A DNA stretch of 52,883 nucleotides from CAZWCE01 sp964632505. Its GTDB lineage: Bacteria > Planctomycetota > Planctomycetia > Pirellulales > Thermoguttaceae. Where the stretch lies: the NCBI GenBank assembly GCA_964632505.1, contig CAZWCE010000024.1, forward strand, positions 1-52,883, written 5' to 3'. The position numbers were made by a program, and so were the translations under genes. This document shows, in pieces, positions 35,601-43,918 of this stretch. Position 1 is the first letter of the stretch, and each line of letters opens with the position of its first letter. The notes beneath the pieces were generated by a model, which saw only the letters and a program-made list of their open reading frames with translations, was not told the origin of the DNA and ran no database searches.

Positions 35601-36097
35601 TGAAAAGTAAGTCCTTCGTAAAAGCTGTTGACATCGGGGTCGTCGGGGTCCTGGTCGCGGGCCAATTCCTTGATTCGGCTCGTGGTTTCCGGCGCCCGAT
35701 TCTCGAAAAGCTCAATGACGATGGAACCCAGCCAGTTGACAGAGTCGACATCGCCGTCGTCATCGTCGTCGACGTCTTGCCGAATGAGGATTTTGATCGA
35801 GTCGTTTCCCGTGGGAATATCACTGGTCAGCTCCGAACTTCCGCTGGTGGTGGTGTAGGTCAGCGGATCGGAATCGGCATCGGAACCATCCAGCGCGAGA
35901 TGGAGCGACCCGCCGGAAAGCATCGTGATTTCGGTCGGAAGGCCGGCCAGTGTCGGCGCCGCGTTCAAGACGACACGATCCTCCAGCGGCTCCAGCCGGC
36001 ATCGTCGCCGCACCCCGTCCGAAGAAAAACTCTCTCGCGTGCGATTCTTGGACAGCACTTTTCCCAGCCAATCACGTTTTCGAGAATCAAAAATCAT
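32669..36097 (-). CDS. Giant secreted protein: LEPR motif, cyclophilin PPIase and cadherin/Ig-like repeats
   Basis: A 1142-residue protein. Residues 35-41 read LEPLEDR, followed by VVLNAAP: the planctomycete LEPR-type N-terminal motif, associated with export and surface proteins. Residues about 95-265 form a cyclophilin-type peptidyl-prolyl isomerase: FHRIIEGFMIQGGDPSGTGS, SMANSGPNTNDSQFFIT and WLDDKHSVFGFV, with an acidic insert (DVDDDDDGDVDS) that may bind calcium. The rest is a chain of cadherin/Ig-like beta domains, for example GLTLNDETGQISWTPTYEQ, RLPVLTNLNG and RPPVFADHS, each preceded by VNEV-type linkers. The C-terminus is acidic and Ser-rich, with no obvious anchor or dockerin. It probably assists folding or adhesion at the cell surface. 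GGAA lies about nine bases upstream of the start. Confidence 0.9.
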   Translation of the reverse strand: MIFDSRKRDWLGKVLSKNRTRESFSSDGVRRRCRLEPLEDRVVLNAAPTLAGLPTEITMLSGGSLHLALDGSDADSDPLTYTTTSGSSELTSDIPTGNDSIKILIRQDVDDDDDGDVDSVNWLGSIVIELFENRAPETTSRIKELARDQDPDDPDVNSFYEGLTFHRIIEGFMIQGGDPSGTGSGGTGSTFDDEFHPDLRHTSEGIVSMANSGPNTNDSQFFITDAATTWLDDKHSVFGFVTEGDHVRESVNALATDEFDRPLHPVVMDTVEVFEDTENGVLNLKADEGFTGQTTVTVMVSDGVNDPVEHEITVNVVDPPESWETADPVAMKGGQTTTIDLPELDFPAEVIYEAGPHSSAHPDVAVTSNGGRSFTIDTTKEVAGVQWLQLSAKALDQWVYEGQYMQVVVTPTAPTLSLVPESDTGLAGDGRTMLNNAEDASLHFVINDVLPGTELSLYRNGEEVEMTLVSSDNQSEESELLELLVETVNDDGWEDGTSVFTVVQTMTLPEDYGYDPLVSDASNEVELVIDTEAPQFTTPDDGDQIDAPVDSPLDLNLQTHEEGTGNVVYAFVDQNAVPSGLTLNDETGQISWTPTYEQTGSYPLEIKATDGAGNESTIAFTLVVENGPEFEVTGPATVDELETLTLDMEVTDETVTGDVTFILLESDLPEGAVTGMTSTGSQSAQFTLETSEIEGPGTYELTFQSTDDQGNTRHKTVTVTVNEVNRLPVLTNLNGTAINELSQIVLDEGDLYEGLFAVSDPDQPQQDLYFSIVGDAPDGLAIGGSTGRLLWQPNEEQGGQNFSVKVSVTDAYGGTDDCTLQFQVNEVDRPPVFADHSMPSVTEGSDLDEKILATDPDIPTRDVTYSLEGDVPQGMTIDPQTGRLHWKIPENYLADNVLSDKVQVQVRATEMVPEGQTPLSSIKTVQIEITGNLIEMFAAANPLESTLPTSQGGSPNASTLGKFVDPIDDLLLFQTAGGSPATGAGSSSDLLSFDVDSSMRSMFGHFFDVSFSGGLTPNQILERLQLENRPEGQETPSNSLQMPPMEEHDANGEERKIADATANEDAPDAIHVAADYAISEYEDSQEEESSEENRADAEKSELTEREWALIRALEQWIEEQETASESHAVPADHTAAGSMTSR

Positions 36098-36922
36098 AGA
36101 AGTTCATTCCAAAGATGTTCTGAGGTTACAATAATGAAGAGAGTCTCTTGCGAGGAGTCCCCTTCCCTCGTTCCCTCCCCTCGTCGATCCACCCCATGTG
36201 ATAAATAAAAGGGCGCGGCTCCTCCGCATCGATGGAAAAGGAACAGGCAAGATCGGTTTTGTCGGTGATGTCGTCGCCAAACAAACAAGAAACGGGAGGA
36301 GTACGGTTCTGGAGAATCGCCAAATAGGTAAACCAGCATCACTGCCGGACATCCAACTCGCTACGTCCAACGATGGATCCACTCCGTGATGAACTCACGG
36401 GCTCTATTATAATTGGGATGGAGTTCAGTGAGAAAAAGTTTTTTAGAAAAAATTATAAATTTTTAATGATTTTTCTCAAGGCGCTTTTGTTTTTTCTTCC
36501 TGCTCTACTCAAATCTTCTGAATCGGTCCCGAAAAAGGCGGCGTTCACCAAGCATTTCCTAGAGCATGTCATCCCTAAGTTGTTCCAACAGAAGACTTTA
36601 CGAAACCTCTGACGCTCGCGCCCCCTTCTCGGCGTGACGACGGCTCCCCTGCCCACACTCAGCCGGGGCGGAGATCTTGCTTCGCAGCGGCCGTGCAAAA
36701 GGAAAGGAAGGTCGGTTCCCGAGTTTTTTTCTTCAAGACGGCGAGACTCCGAGAACGCTCTGCCGATTCCATTGCATCAGAGGAAGGAAATTGCTAGCAT
36801 TATTTGAAGATGAACGATCGGTCGTTTCCCGACTGCCGTATTCGAGCCGATCCCCCGTTCCGCGACGACGAAAACCGCCCCACCTAGACCATCCTGGGGA
36901 GTTTCAAAAATGGAGAAAAAGC
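36098..36922. other. Divergent intergenic region, 825 bp
   Basis: The region separates the giant minus-strand gene from the phosphatase gene. Open frames here have no motifs. It contains the AT-rich palindrome at 36429-36478 and a TATAAT at 36408-36413 without a good -35. A GGAG site lies before the gene at 36923. Confidence 0.35.
36429..36478. repeat. AT-rich inverted repeat
   Basis: TGAGAAAAA (36429-36437) and TTTTTCTCA (36470-36478) form a 9-bp inverted repeat enclosing an almost pure A/T stretch that itself contains AAAAAT-TATAA-ATTTTT. The composition contrasts sharply with the flanks. It could be an upstream promoter element, a bend or a protein-binding site. Confidence 0.45.
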
Positions 36923-38779
36923 ATGAATAGAGTTCCCGGCATCCTTGCTTCCTTGCTCTTGATTCTGAACCTCTCGCCCCCCTGGTGCACGGCGCAACGT
37001 CCCCAATGGCCCGATTTGGTGGCCAACCAAGTGACCACCTGTCGGGTCGTCGGATTGACGCACGGTCCCGTCGTCGGTCAGGTGACACCGACTCAGGCTC
37101 GCATTTGGATCCGCACCCGAGAACCCAAATCGTTTCGCGTTCTTGTAGATACCTCCCTCCCCTTGAAATCCGAAGATGCCGTCGCGGAAGGAGAAACGCC
37201 CGCTTCCCGCGACCATACCGGCGATGTCCTGCTCACTTCCCTTGAGCCGAATACCCGTTATTTTTACGGAATCGAGATCGACGGCCGCTTGGCCGATATC
37301 CGAATGAATCTCAACGATCGCTGGCCGTCGTTTCGGACCTTGCCCGACAAAGAAACCTTTCGGGATCCTCGGGTCAATCCCGACGGGAAATTCAATGTCG
37401 TCTTCGCCATCGGTCATTGCGCCGATCAGGGATCGGCCCGAGGCGAGGAATATCCCGATCCCCCTGCCTATCATACGATTTTCCGGGAGCATCGCGACGA
37501 GATCCAGTTCATGCTGATCAATGGCGATATCATCTACGAGGAATGTAGAGATGGAACGCTCGGAGGAATTCGTGAGAATTACAAGACGTATTGGCAGCGA
37601 GGCAGAGGTCTTTCCCGACTGATGAGAAATGTGCCGATGCTTTTCACTTTCGACGACCACGACATCGGCAACGACATCCACGGAAGCGGGGCCCCCGGGA
37701 TGGGCAAAGGGCCACATCTCTATCGCGATCCGGCTCTGCGCGTCTACCGGGAGTATTGCGGCTGGGCCAATTACCCCAACCCGGCGTATGCCCCTCTTCG
37801 TTTCGGGAAGGCACATTTCTCGAAGAAGCGGGACATCCTCGTCGATCCGGACGCCGATTTCTCTTCGCTCGATCCCGCGACCGTCTCGACGATTCACCTC
37901 GGTCCTTCTTGCCGGGGGGGACCGGCGACGGCTTCGCCCAATGCCGGAGTTTACGAATTGGTCGAAGTGATCGATGAACACCGTCTTCGCATCGCACCGC
38001 CGGTTTCCAGCGTCGAGGATGAAGTCGAATACAGTATCGGAACCCATCATTGGTACGATTGGAAGGTCGGGAATTGTCACTTTTTCGCTCTCGACACCCG
38101 AGGCGAACGGAGCAAACCGGGCAACGGACCGGATCATTTCATTCTCGGGCAACAGCAGACCGAATGGCTGCTCTCGGGCGTGCGCCGAACCGAGTGCGAT
38201 TTCGTGTTCATCGTTTCTCCCGATCCCTGGATGGTTCATCACACGGCATTGCACATGTTGGCGCTCCATTCCCCGGAGTTGCTCGACGACCCGCCGGAGA
38301 AATACCGTCGTCCGAAAGGAGACGGCTTCAGTTCATTTCTCCATCAGCGTGAGAAACTGCTCGACGCCCTGGATGCCGTCGGCAAGCCGATCATCATCAT
38401 CACCGGCGACGTACATAACGCCATGTCCCTTCGCGTGACCGACAACATTTGGGAGATCCTCGCCGGTCCGCTCAATTCCGCCCGCCACCCCATCGGTACG
38501 TGCGGGGGGATGCCCACCGGCGGGAAGTGGAATAGCCTCGGACGGGATGTCCTCGTTCGATGGGCGGCTCCCTCTCCCAACGAGGTTCCCTATTGGCAAA
38601 ATCACAATGCCTTTTATTGTATTGTTCAGGTGAATAACATCCTCGGCTGCCCGCGACGCCATGAGGAGGGTTACCAGTGGATCGCCTACGATGCGCCGCA
38701 AGCGGTCATCCGATTTCACGATGCCTACACCGGCAAGCTGGTCTACGCCGAGAGTATTTCCTTGGCGGAAGTGAAATGA
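36923..38779 (+). CDS. Secreted PhoD-like alkaline phosphatase family protein
   Basis: A 618-residue exported metallophosphoesterase. The signal peptide ends near residue 25 (WCTAQ). An N-terminal beta domain, typical of PhoD (GLTHGPVVGQVTPTQARIWIRT ... EPNTRYFYGIEIDG), comes first. The metallophosphatase core follows: FAIGHCADQG, INGDIIYEE, LFTFDDHDIGND, VFIVSPDPWMV and IIITGDVHNAMS carry the metal-binding Asp, Asn and His residues. PhoD enzymes release phosphate from diesters and monoesters such as wall teichoic acid or nucleotides. GGAG lies eight bases before ATG 36923; the frame stays open upstream but without the signal peptide. An SGNH-type hydrolase lies about 200 bp downstream. Confidence 0.88.
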   Translation: MNRVPGILASLLLILNLSPPWCTAQRPQWPDLVANQVTTCRVVGLTHGPVVGQVTPTQARIWIRTREPKSFRVLVDTSLPLKSEDAVAEGETPASRDHTGDVLLTSLEPNTRYFYGIEIDGRLADIRMNLNDRWPSFRTLPDKETFRDPRVNPDGKFNVVFAIGHCADQGSARGEEYPDPPAYHTIFREHRDEIQFMLINGDIIYEECRDGTLGGIRENYKTYWQRGRGLSRLMRNVPMLFTFDDHDIGNDIHGSGAPGMGKGPHLYRDPALRVYREYCGWANYPNPAYAPLRFGKAHFSKKRDILVDPDADFSSLDPATVSTIHLGPSCRGGPATASPNAGVYELVEVIDEHRLRIAPPVSSVEDEVEYSIGTHHWYDWKVGNCHFFALDTRGERSKPGNGPDHFILGQQQTEWLLSGVRRTECDFVFIVSPDPWMVHHTALHMLALHSPELLDDPPEKYRRPKGDGFSSFLHQREKLLDALDAVGKPIIIITGDVHNAMSLRVTDNIWEILAGPLNSARHPIGTCGGMPTGGKWNSLGRDVLVRWAAPSPNEVPYWQNHNAFYCIVQVNNILGCPRRHEEGYQWIAYDAPQAVIRFHDAYTGKLVYAESISLAEVK

Positions 38780-38983
38780 AATCTCCCCCAAGCCTCTCGA
38801 GAAATCATCGAATTGCCCCCGATCTTATCGCGTGGCACGTACTGGGGGATGGAAGAAGTCCGTCGTTTGCCAGAACGGGACTCCGAGGGGAGGCTTTCTC
38901 TCCCGATCGTCCCTCGTCCCGTCACCACACCGAACATTACCCGCCCCCATCCCTAGGCGATGAATGGAAACAAGGAACAAGAC

Positions 38984-40108
38984 ATGCCCTACCCAAGCCG
39001 TTGGCAATCGATGATTTCCCTGCTGGCCGTGGCCCTCTTTGTCGCCCCGGCACAGTCCGAATCTCCCGCTCCCCCGCCCGGGAAGCAGCTCCAAGTGTAT
39101 CACATCGGCAACAGTTTGACACGAAACGTCCCCCTGGAACGCCTCCAAGCCCTGTTCGATTCCGTCGGCGGTGAATACGAGTACGGCATGCAATTGGGAG
39201 GCGGCATGCGGTTGAGCCAGCATTTGGTGAAACGGAGTCACTCGGGACCGCCCGGCAGCGGGAAATATAATACCCGAAGCCCCTACGGCGAATACGATGA
39301 GGCGCTGAAGAATCACCGATTCGATGCATTGATTCTCCAGCCCTATCAGGAAAAGCTCGATGTCGTGCCGAAAACACATTCCCGATGGCCGTTTTTCGAG
39401 GCCGGGGCACGGCAGGCATCGAGCGCGTTGATCGACTACGCCCTCGGGAGAACCGATCCGGGCGAAGAACGCTGGGATCGCCGGCACCCCAATACCGACC
39501 ACCTCGCCACCGAGCGATTCTACATCTATGCGACTTGGCCGAAAGTCGAGGAAATCCTCGAACAGGAAGGCGAAAAAACGTACGAGAATTACTGGACCAA
39601 ACCCTATGACGGTGAAGTGCATACTTGCCGTGAATTCTTCTCCCGTCTGGTCGACCGGCTGAACGAGCGTCACGAAGACCTGGAAATTCCGGTTCGCATG
39701 ATCCCGGCCGGAGAGGTCCTTTGCCGACTGGATCAGAAGATACGCCGCGACCGGCTGCCGGGAATCGAATCGTTCTTCCAGCGAAATCAGAACTATTATC
39801 GAAAAGCACGTGGCCCGAAAGCACCTTACAACCCAAAGACCTTTCGCCCCGAAACCGGGGTGCTGAATTTCTATGCCGATGGAGTCCACATGAACGACCA
39901 GCCGCACAACGGCAAGGATTCGGGAACCATCGGCTCCTACTGCGCGGCGCTCACGATGTATGCCGTATTGACCGGAGAGAACCCCGTCGGGTTGACCACC
40001 GAACCGTATGAGATGTTCGATCCAAAAGAGGACGCCGAATTGATTCGCGCCCTGCAGGAAACGGTGTGGGAAGTCGTTTCCGACCATCCGCACACTGGGG
40101 TGCATTGA
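38984..40108 (+). CDS. Secreted SGNH/GDSL-like hydrolase
   Basis: A 374-residue exported esterase-like protein. After a signal peptide (about residues 1-24), YHIGNSLTRNVP places the nucleophile at S44 in block I. The C-terminal YADGVHMND gives the D299-x-x-H302 dyad of block V. SGNH hydrolases de-acetylate or de-esterify carbohydrates and lipids. The start at 38984 has AAGGA seven to eight bases upstream; ATG 38960 is possible but has none. The gene runs toward the convergent marC. A polysaccharide esterase role is inferred. Confidence 0.82.
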   Translation: MPYPSRWQSMISLLAVALFVAPAQSESPAPPPGKQLQVYHIGNSLTRNVPLERLQALFDSVGGEYEYGMQLGGGMRLSQHLVKRSHSGPPGSGKYNTRSPYGEYDEALKNHRFDALILQPYQEKLDVVPKTHSRWPFFEAGARQASSALIDYALGRTDPGEERWDRRHPNTDHLATERFYIYATWPKVEEILEQEGEKTYENYWTKPYDGEVHTCREFFSRLVDRLNERHEDLEIPVRMIPAGEVLCRLDQKIRRDRLPGIESFFQRNQNYYRKARGPKAPYNPKTFRPETGVLNFYADGVHMNDQPHNGKDSGTIGSYCAALTMYAVLTGENPVGLTTEPYEMFDPKEDAELIRALQETVWEVVSDHPHTGVH

Positions 40109-40150
40109 ACCTCACATGACCGAGGAGCAGAGAACCGCTGGGCAAGCTCG

Positions 40151-40765
40151 TCACCCTCGTTCGAAATAGGTCAGAAGGCCGGTAAGGACGTGATCGACCG
40201 CCACCGAAGCGAGAATCAGGCCCATGATACGGCTGATGACGCTCGCTCCCGATTGACCGAGAACTTTTTGGATCCGTGTCGCCAAGCACATCAGTACCAG
40301 GGTGATGGCAAGAACCAGAAGCATCGTCAACGTGGTGAGGGCTTGGTCGACGATCGAAAAACGATGATTGTCGGTCAACAGCACCGCGGCCATCATCGCC
40401 CCCGGCGAAGCGATCGAGGGAATCGCCAGCGGGTAGACCGCGTCGTGGGCCCCTTTTTCGACAAGCAGTAATTCCTCTTCCGGCTTGCTGCTTCCGAAGA
40501 TCATCGACAGGGCAAACAAGAACAGCACGATCCCGCCGGCCACCTGGAACGCCGCCAGGGGAATCGCCATCGCTTCCAGGAGAATCTCCCCGGCGATGAC
40601 GAAGAAAATCAGCACCACCGCCGAGATCGCCGTTGCTTGAAGTGCGACCGAACGGGCGCGTGCCGCGCTGGCCAGGGGTGCCGTGACGGCGAGAAAAATG
40701 GGAATCGTGCCGATCGGATCGATTACGGTCCAAAAAATGACGAACTGGCGAATCAGTGTGTCCAA
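40151..40765 (-). CDS. MarC family integral membrane protein (TTG start)
   Basis: A 204-residue inner-membrane protein of the MarC/YhgN family, with about six hydrophobic segments: FVIFWTVIDPIGTIPIFLAV, a second at ISAVVLIFFVIAGEILLEAM, then FQVAGGIVLFLFALSMIFG, a PLAIPSIASPGAMMAAVLL repeat, and the last two near TMLLVLAITLVLMCLA and ISRIMGLILASVAVDHVL. The function of MarC is unsettled; a link to multiple-antibiotic resistance was withdrawn. I choose TTG 40765 because GAGGAA lies seven bases upstream; the frame stays open to 40852 but the earlier residues are not hydrophobic or family-like. Confidence 0.9.
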   Translation of the reverse strand: MDTLIRQFVIFWTVIDPIGTIPIFLAVTAPLASAARARSVALQATAISAVVLIFFVIAGEILLEAMAIPLAAFQVAGGIVLFLFALSMIFGSSKPEEELLLVEKGAHDAVYPLAIPSIASPGAMMAAVLLTDNHRFSIVDQALTTLTMLLVLAITLVLMCLATRIQKVLGQSGASVISRIMGLILASVAVDHVLTGLLTYFERG

Positions 40766-40978
40766 AATGCTGTTCCTCGAAAGATCACATGGCCTCAAGC
40801 AGGGGGCCTGAAGTTCCGTTTCGAGGATATCAAACCGAGCCCCGAATGACAAGTTGCACCAAGAATGTTTTCGCCATTTGCCGGAGCGCGTCCTTTGAAG
40901 CCTGACGGCAGGAAGAGGATTCCGGCGTGAGGGACGAGCATTCCTTCAATTCGAACACGGAAAAAAGGAGCCTTTCGC

Positions 40979-41872
40979 ATGCATCGGATTTTCTTTTTCT
41001 TGACATTCATGATCGTCGGTTCCCATGGTTTTTCCGCGATCGCCGACGACGCCACGATGATGGCCGATTCGCCGGTCACGTTTCCCGAAAAGGGAGCCTT
41101 GCCTTCGAAACATCCTCCCGACGCCCGTTCCGAGAATCGGTCGAAACCCGAGGAGGGATATTACCTGTTCGGTTCGCCGCAACGTTCGCTGCAGCAGATC
41201 GAGGCGATCCGTGCTGAAATGCCGGAGGGATCGTTCAGTTCTCCGCCGAAAGACCACGAACACTTGCAGCAAACGATGAAGACTTTGACCGAAGGCGGAA
41301 AGCTTCGGATTCTAGCGATGGGCGACAGCATCGTCAACGACACGATGCGCTCCGGTTGGGTCGCGAAACTCCGCGAGGCCTATCCGAAAGCCGACATCGA
41401 AGCGATCGTGTATGTTCGTGGCGGCGGGGGATGCCAGCATTACATTGAGGAGGACCGCATCGCGAAACATGTCGTACCGCAACGTCCCGATCTGGTGATG
41501 ATCGGCGGGATCAGCCAGCAGGACATCGCGTGCATCCGAGAGGCGATTCACCAACTCCGTGAAGCGATGCCGGAGGTGGAGATCTTGCTCTTCACCGGCA
41601 CGTTCGGCCGGGTCGACCCCCGTTCGCCCGAGTCGGTCCGTGAGGCCAAACACTCCGGAGCGGGAGAATACGGGAAGGCTTTGAAGGCACTCGCCGAAGA
41701 GGAGAACTGCGCTTACCTCGACATGACGACGCCCTGGGCGGAGTACATTCGCTCGACCGGCGTCCACCCACATCGTTTCTATCGTGATCGGGTCCACGCC
41801 AACGCCATGGGAGAGCAAATCCTTTCGAAGATCCTCATGGAGTTTTGGACTCCCGCCGACAAGAAACCGTGA
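40979..41872 (+). CDS. Secreted SGNH/GDSL-type hydrolase
   Basis: A 297-residue exported hydrolase, distinct from the one at 38984. The signal peptide ends near residue 22 (SAIAD). Block I is ILAMGDSIVND with S117, and block V is YRDRVHANAMGEQ with D270 and H273. The intervening MIGGISQQD supplies the oxyanion glycine/asparagine region in modified form. It is probably a carbohydrate esterase, like many SGNH enzymes in planctomycete polysaccharide clusters. Its convergent neighbour is a sialidase-like gene. Confidence 0.85.
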   Translation: MHRIFFFLTFMIVGSHGFSAIADDATMMADSPVTFPEKGALPSKHPPDARSENRSKPEEGYYLFGSPQRSLQQIEAIRAEMPEGSFSSPPKDHEHLQQTMKTLTEGGKLRILAMGDSIVNDTMRSGWVAKLREAYPKADIEAIVYVRGGGGCQHYIEEDRIAKHVVPQRPDLVMIGGISQQDIACIREAIHQLREAMPEVEILLFTGTFGRVDPRSPESVREAKHSGAGEYGKALKALAEEENCAYLDMTTPWAEYIRSTGVHPHRFYRDRVHANAMGEQILSKILMEFWTPADKKP

Positions 41873-41937
41873 CGTCTGCTATCGAGCACTTGCCACGCAC
41901 TCGCCTGCTCGGGCGGTGCGATTTCGTTCGTGATTAT

Positions 41938-43071
41938 TTACTCCTGCAAGAGCCAATCGAGGGGGAAACGGGCTACGGTGATCTTCTCGTACAGCTTCTC
42001 CTCTCCACTTTCATAAAGGAGGTACACGTAGCCTTCCTTGTCGGCGGCGAGTGAAGAGTAGATGCCGATCCCCTCATGCACGAGGCGACGACGGTCCCAG
42101 CTCTTCGCCCCGTCGGTGCTTGCCCAAACGGTCATGCGTACCCGGCCGTTGTGCGGTTCGACCGCGCCGGGATTGTCGGGTGCGCTGTAGACCAACACAT
42201 CCCGGGAACCGGTCACCTCCGAAGGGATTCTCACCAGTCCCGCATTGCAGCCGTAACTGGGTTTGCTGCCGTATTTGTAGTAGAACGGGCCGCCGACCTC
42301 GAACAGATCCTCGCTGACCCGCCAATCGACCCAGCGATGGCCGCCATCGTGACTCCAGGCGATCCGACGACGATGATCGACCGCCATGTGACATCGCGAA
42401 TTGTAATAGATGCGTCCGTCGGAGAGTTCGGCGAGAGTGCCTTCTCCGGTGCCGCTTTGACAAGGCTCGCTCACCTGCCAAGTCTTGCCTCGGTCATCAC
42501 TGTAGAGCGAAGTGTTGTAGTTATACGGCCAGAACTCCTGGGCGTTATTGCCTTCGGGAGGCTGAATGCGGCCGGGCATCAGGAGTCGCCCCTTGTGCTT
42601 CCCGTGGAGCAAGGTGATTCCCGATTCCGAGGCCCCCACCCCGATCGGATTTTTCTTCGGCGTCCCGTCTCCGATCGCATTCGGCTTCAGTTCGATCGGC
42701 TCGCGGGTCCACGTTTTTCCGTAATCCTTGCTGCGCAAAAGAGACAACTCCCCCGGCAAGACGATGAGCACCTCGTCGTGGAGGGCATCGACGATCGCGT
42801 TGCCGCCCCCTTCCGGGTTGATCTTCTCCATCGGCGACCAGGTTTTCCCTCGGTCCTCGCTCCGCCGCAGGTAACGGCATCCCCCGGCGAAGGCGAGGAT
42901 CGAACCATCGGGAGCGACGACGATCTTCGGAATCCGAACGTCTTCGAAGAGGTCTTGTTTTTCGAGTATCATCTTGCTCTTTTCCTCGCCCTCCGATACG
43001 CGGGTGAACAAGCCGACGAGTCCGATGATCGCCAAGAATGCCGGAAAACACTTCGATCGAGCCATTTTCAT
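41938..43071 (-). CDS. Secreted sialidase (GH33-like), five Asp boxes
   Basis: A 377-residue exported six-bladed propeller. The signal peptide ends near VSEG. The front strand VRIPKIVVAPDGSILAFAGG carries the sialidase (F/Y)RIP-type arginine. Five Asp-box repeats are visible: SEDRGKTWSP, SKDYGKTWTR, SDDRGKTWQV, SHDGGHRWVD and STDGAKSWDR. A GH33-type exo-sialidase, or an enzyme acting on a related acid sugar, is the best reading. ATG 43071 is chosen because AAAGGAACG precedes it; the frame is open further upstream without a signal peptide. It is more regular and more convincing than the BNR protein at 24546. Confidence 0.88.
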   Translation of the reverse strand: MKMARSKCFPAFLAIIGLVGLFTRVSEGEEKSKMILEKQDLFEDVRIPKIVVAPDGSILAFAGGCRYLRRSEDRGKTWSPMEKINPEGGGNAIVDALHDEVLIVLPGELSLLRSKDYGKTWTREPIELKPNAIGDGTPKKNPIGVGASESGITLLHGKHKGRLLMPGRIQPPEGNNAQEFWPYNYNTSLYSDDRGKTWQVSEPCQSGTGEGTLAELSDGRIYYNSRCHMAVDHRRRIAWSHDGGHRWVDWRVSEDLFEVGGPFYYKYGSKPSYGCNAGLVRIPSEVTGSRDVLVYSAPDNPGAVEPHNGRVRMTVWASTDGAKSWDRRRLVHEGIGIYSSLAADKEGYVYLLYESGEEKLYEKITVARFPLDWLLQE

Positions 43072-43456
43072 CGTTCCTTTCTTAATAACAAACCGTTCCG
43101 AAATGTTCCCGCCCCGGCCCCCATAAGTGGTGATAGGCGAAAAAGTCGGGAAAAAAACACGGAATATTTCTGCCCACTGCACCCACCTCTCTTTGTCAAG
43201 ATATCGCATTACGCTATAATTGGCAATGATCGTTGCTTCGCCAAAAGATGACCAGTTAAGGGCATTGTCCTCGCGGCCGGGTGAGCTCACTTCTCGAGCA
43301 AACGGATTCATATGGAACGCTTCGAGTGGTAGGCAGGATTCCAGGTTTTATGCCGCCCGAGACCGTCTGCAGGTGACTTTTCCGAGCTTCCCAACGGTTT
43401 TCGTTGTCGTTTCCGATCTCGTTTGCTGAAATCATCAACCATGAAGAGGGCTGAAA
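43072..43456. other. Divergent intergenic region, sialidase/rnf operon
   Basis: This 385-bp stretch holds the plus-strand promoter at 43193-43220. On the minus strand the same place reads TTGACA, but no -10 follows at a normal distance. Confidence 0.4.
43193..43220 (+). promoter_or_regulatory. Promoter of the rnf operon
   Basis: TTGTCA (43193-43198), a 16-bp spacer and TATAAT (43215-43220): the best sigma70-type match in the window. It lies 236 bp before the first ORF, leaving a long leader. Confidence 0.65.
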
Positions 43457-43792
43457 ATGGAAAGCCGGGAACGATGTCCCGCGGAGGAAAATCACAAGCA
43501 ATCCGGATGCGAAGGAGATTGCCCGCATTGCGATTTCTCCCCGAATCCTCCCGACGCCCCCTTGCGAGGGATTCGATTTTCCGCAGCCAGCGTCGTGGCA
43601 TTTCTTCTTCCGCCGCTATTGGCGTTCGTCGGCGGTTTTCTGGGACGGAACGACCCCACGCTTTGCGCCCTGGGAGTATTGGGGGGATTGGCGGTCGGAG
43701 TGATTCTCGCCTGGGGCGTGAACCGTTATCTCTGTCGCGAATCCCGCCGGCTACCCACTGCCGAAAAGGGCGAAGCAAGCGACCGTCCTTGA
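43457..43792 (+). CDS. RseC/MucC-like small membrane protein, first gene of the rnf operon
   Basis: A 111-residue protein. The N-terminus is Cys-rich (CPAEENHKQSGCEGDCPHC). Two hydrophobic segments follow: FSAASVVAFLLPPLLAFVGGF and TLCALGVLGGLAVGVILAW. The two-helix part matches RseC/MucC proteins of the SoxR-reducing/Rnf family; the N-terminal half of RseC is shortened. RseC proteins commonly accompany rnf genes and are thought to support assembly or redox state. A GAGGG site lies upstream. The next gene is rnfC, 126 bp on. The family call is moderate. Confidence 0.7.
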   Translation: MESRERCPAEENHKQSGCEGDCPHCDFSPNPPDAPLRGIRFSAASVVAFLLPPLLAFVGGFLGRNDPTLCALGVLGGLAVGVILAWGVNRYLCRESRRLPTAEKGEASDRP

Positions 43793-43918
43793 AGGAAATT
43801 CATGGAAACGGCTTTGTTTTGAATCGACGGTTCGGTCGTAGGCAATTTCAGAGCTTTTCAATCGATCACACGAGTGCGGTCATCCGTCTTCGATCGTTTA
43901 CTCGAGACAGGAGGAACC

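Noticed and set aside
34676..36208. 510-codon plus frame opposite the cyclophilin gene
   Set aside because: Shadow frame created by the codon bias of the giant minus-strand gene; no domain motifs.
42076..43251. 391-codon plus frame opposite the sialidase
   Set aside because: The Asp-box sialidase on the minus strand is clearly the real gene.
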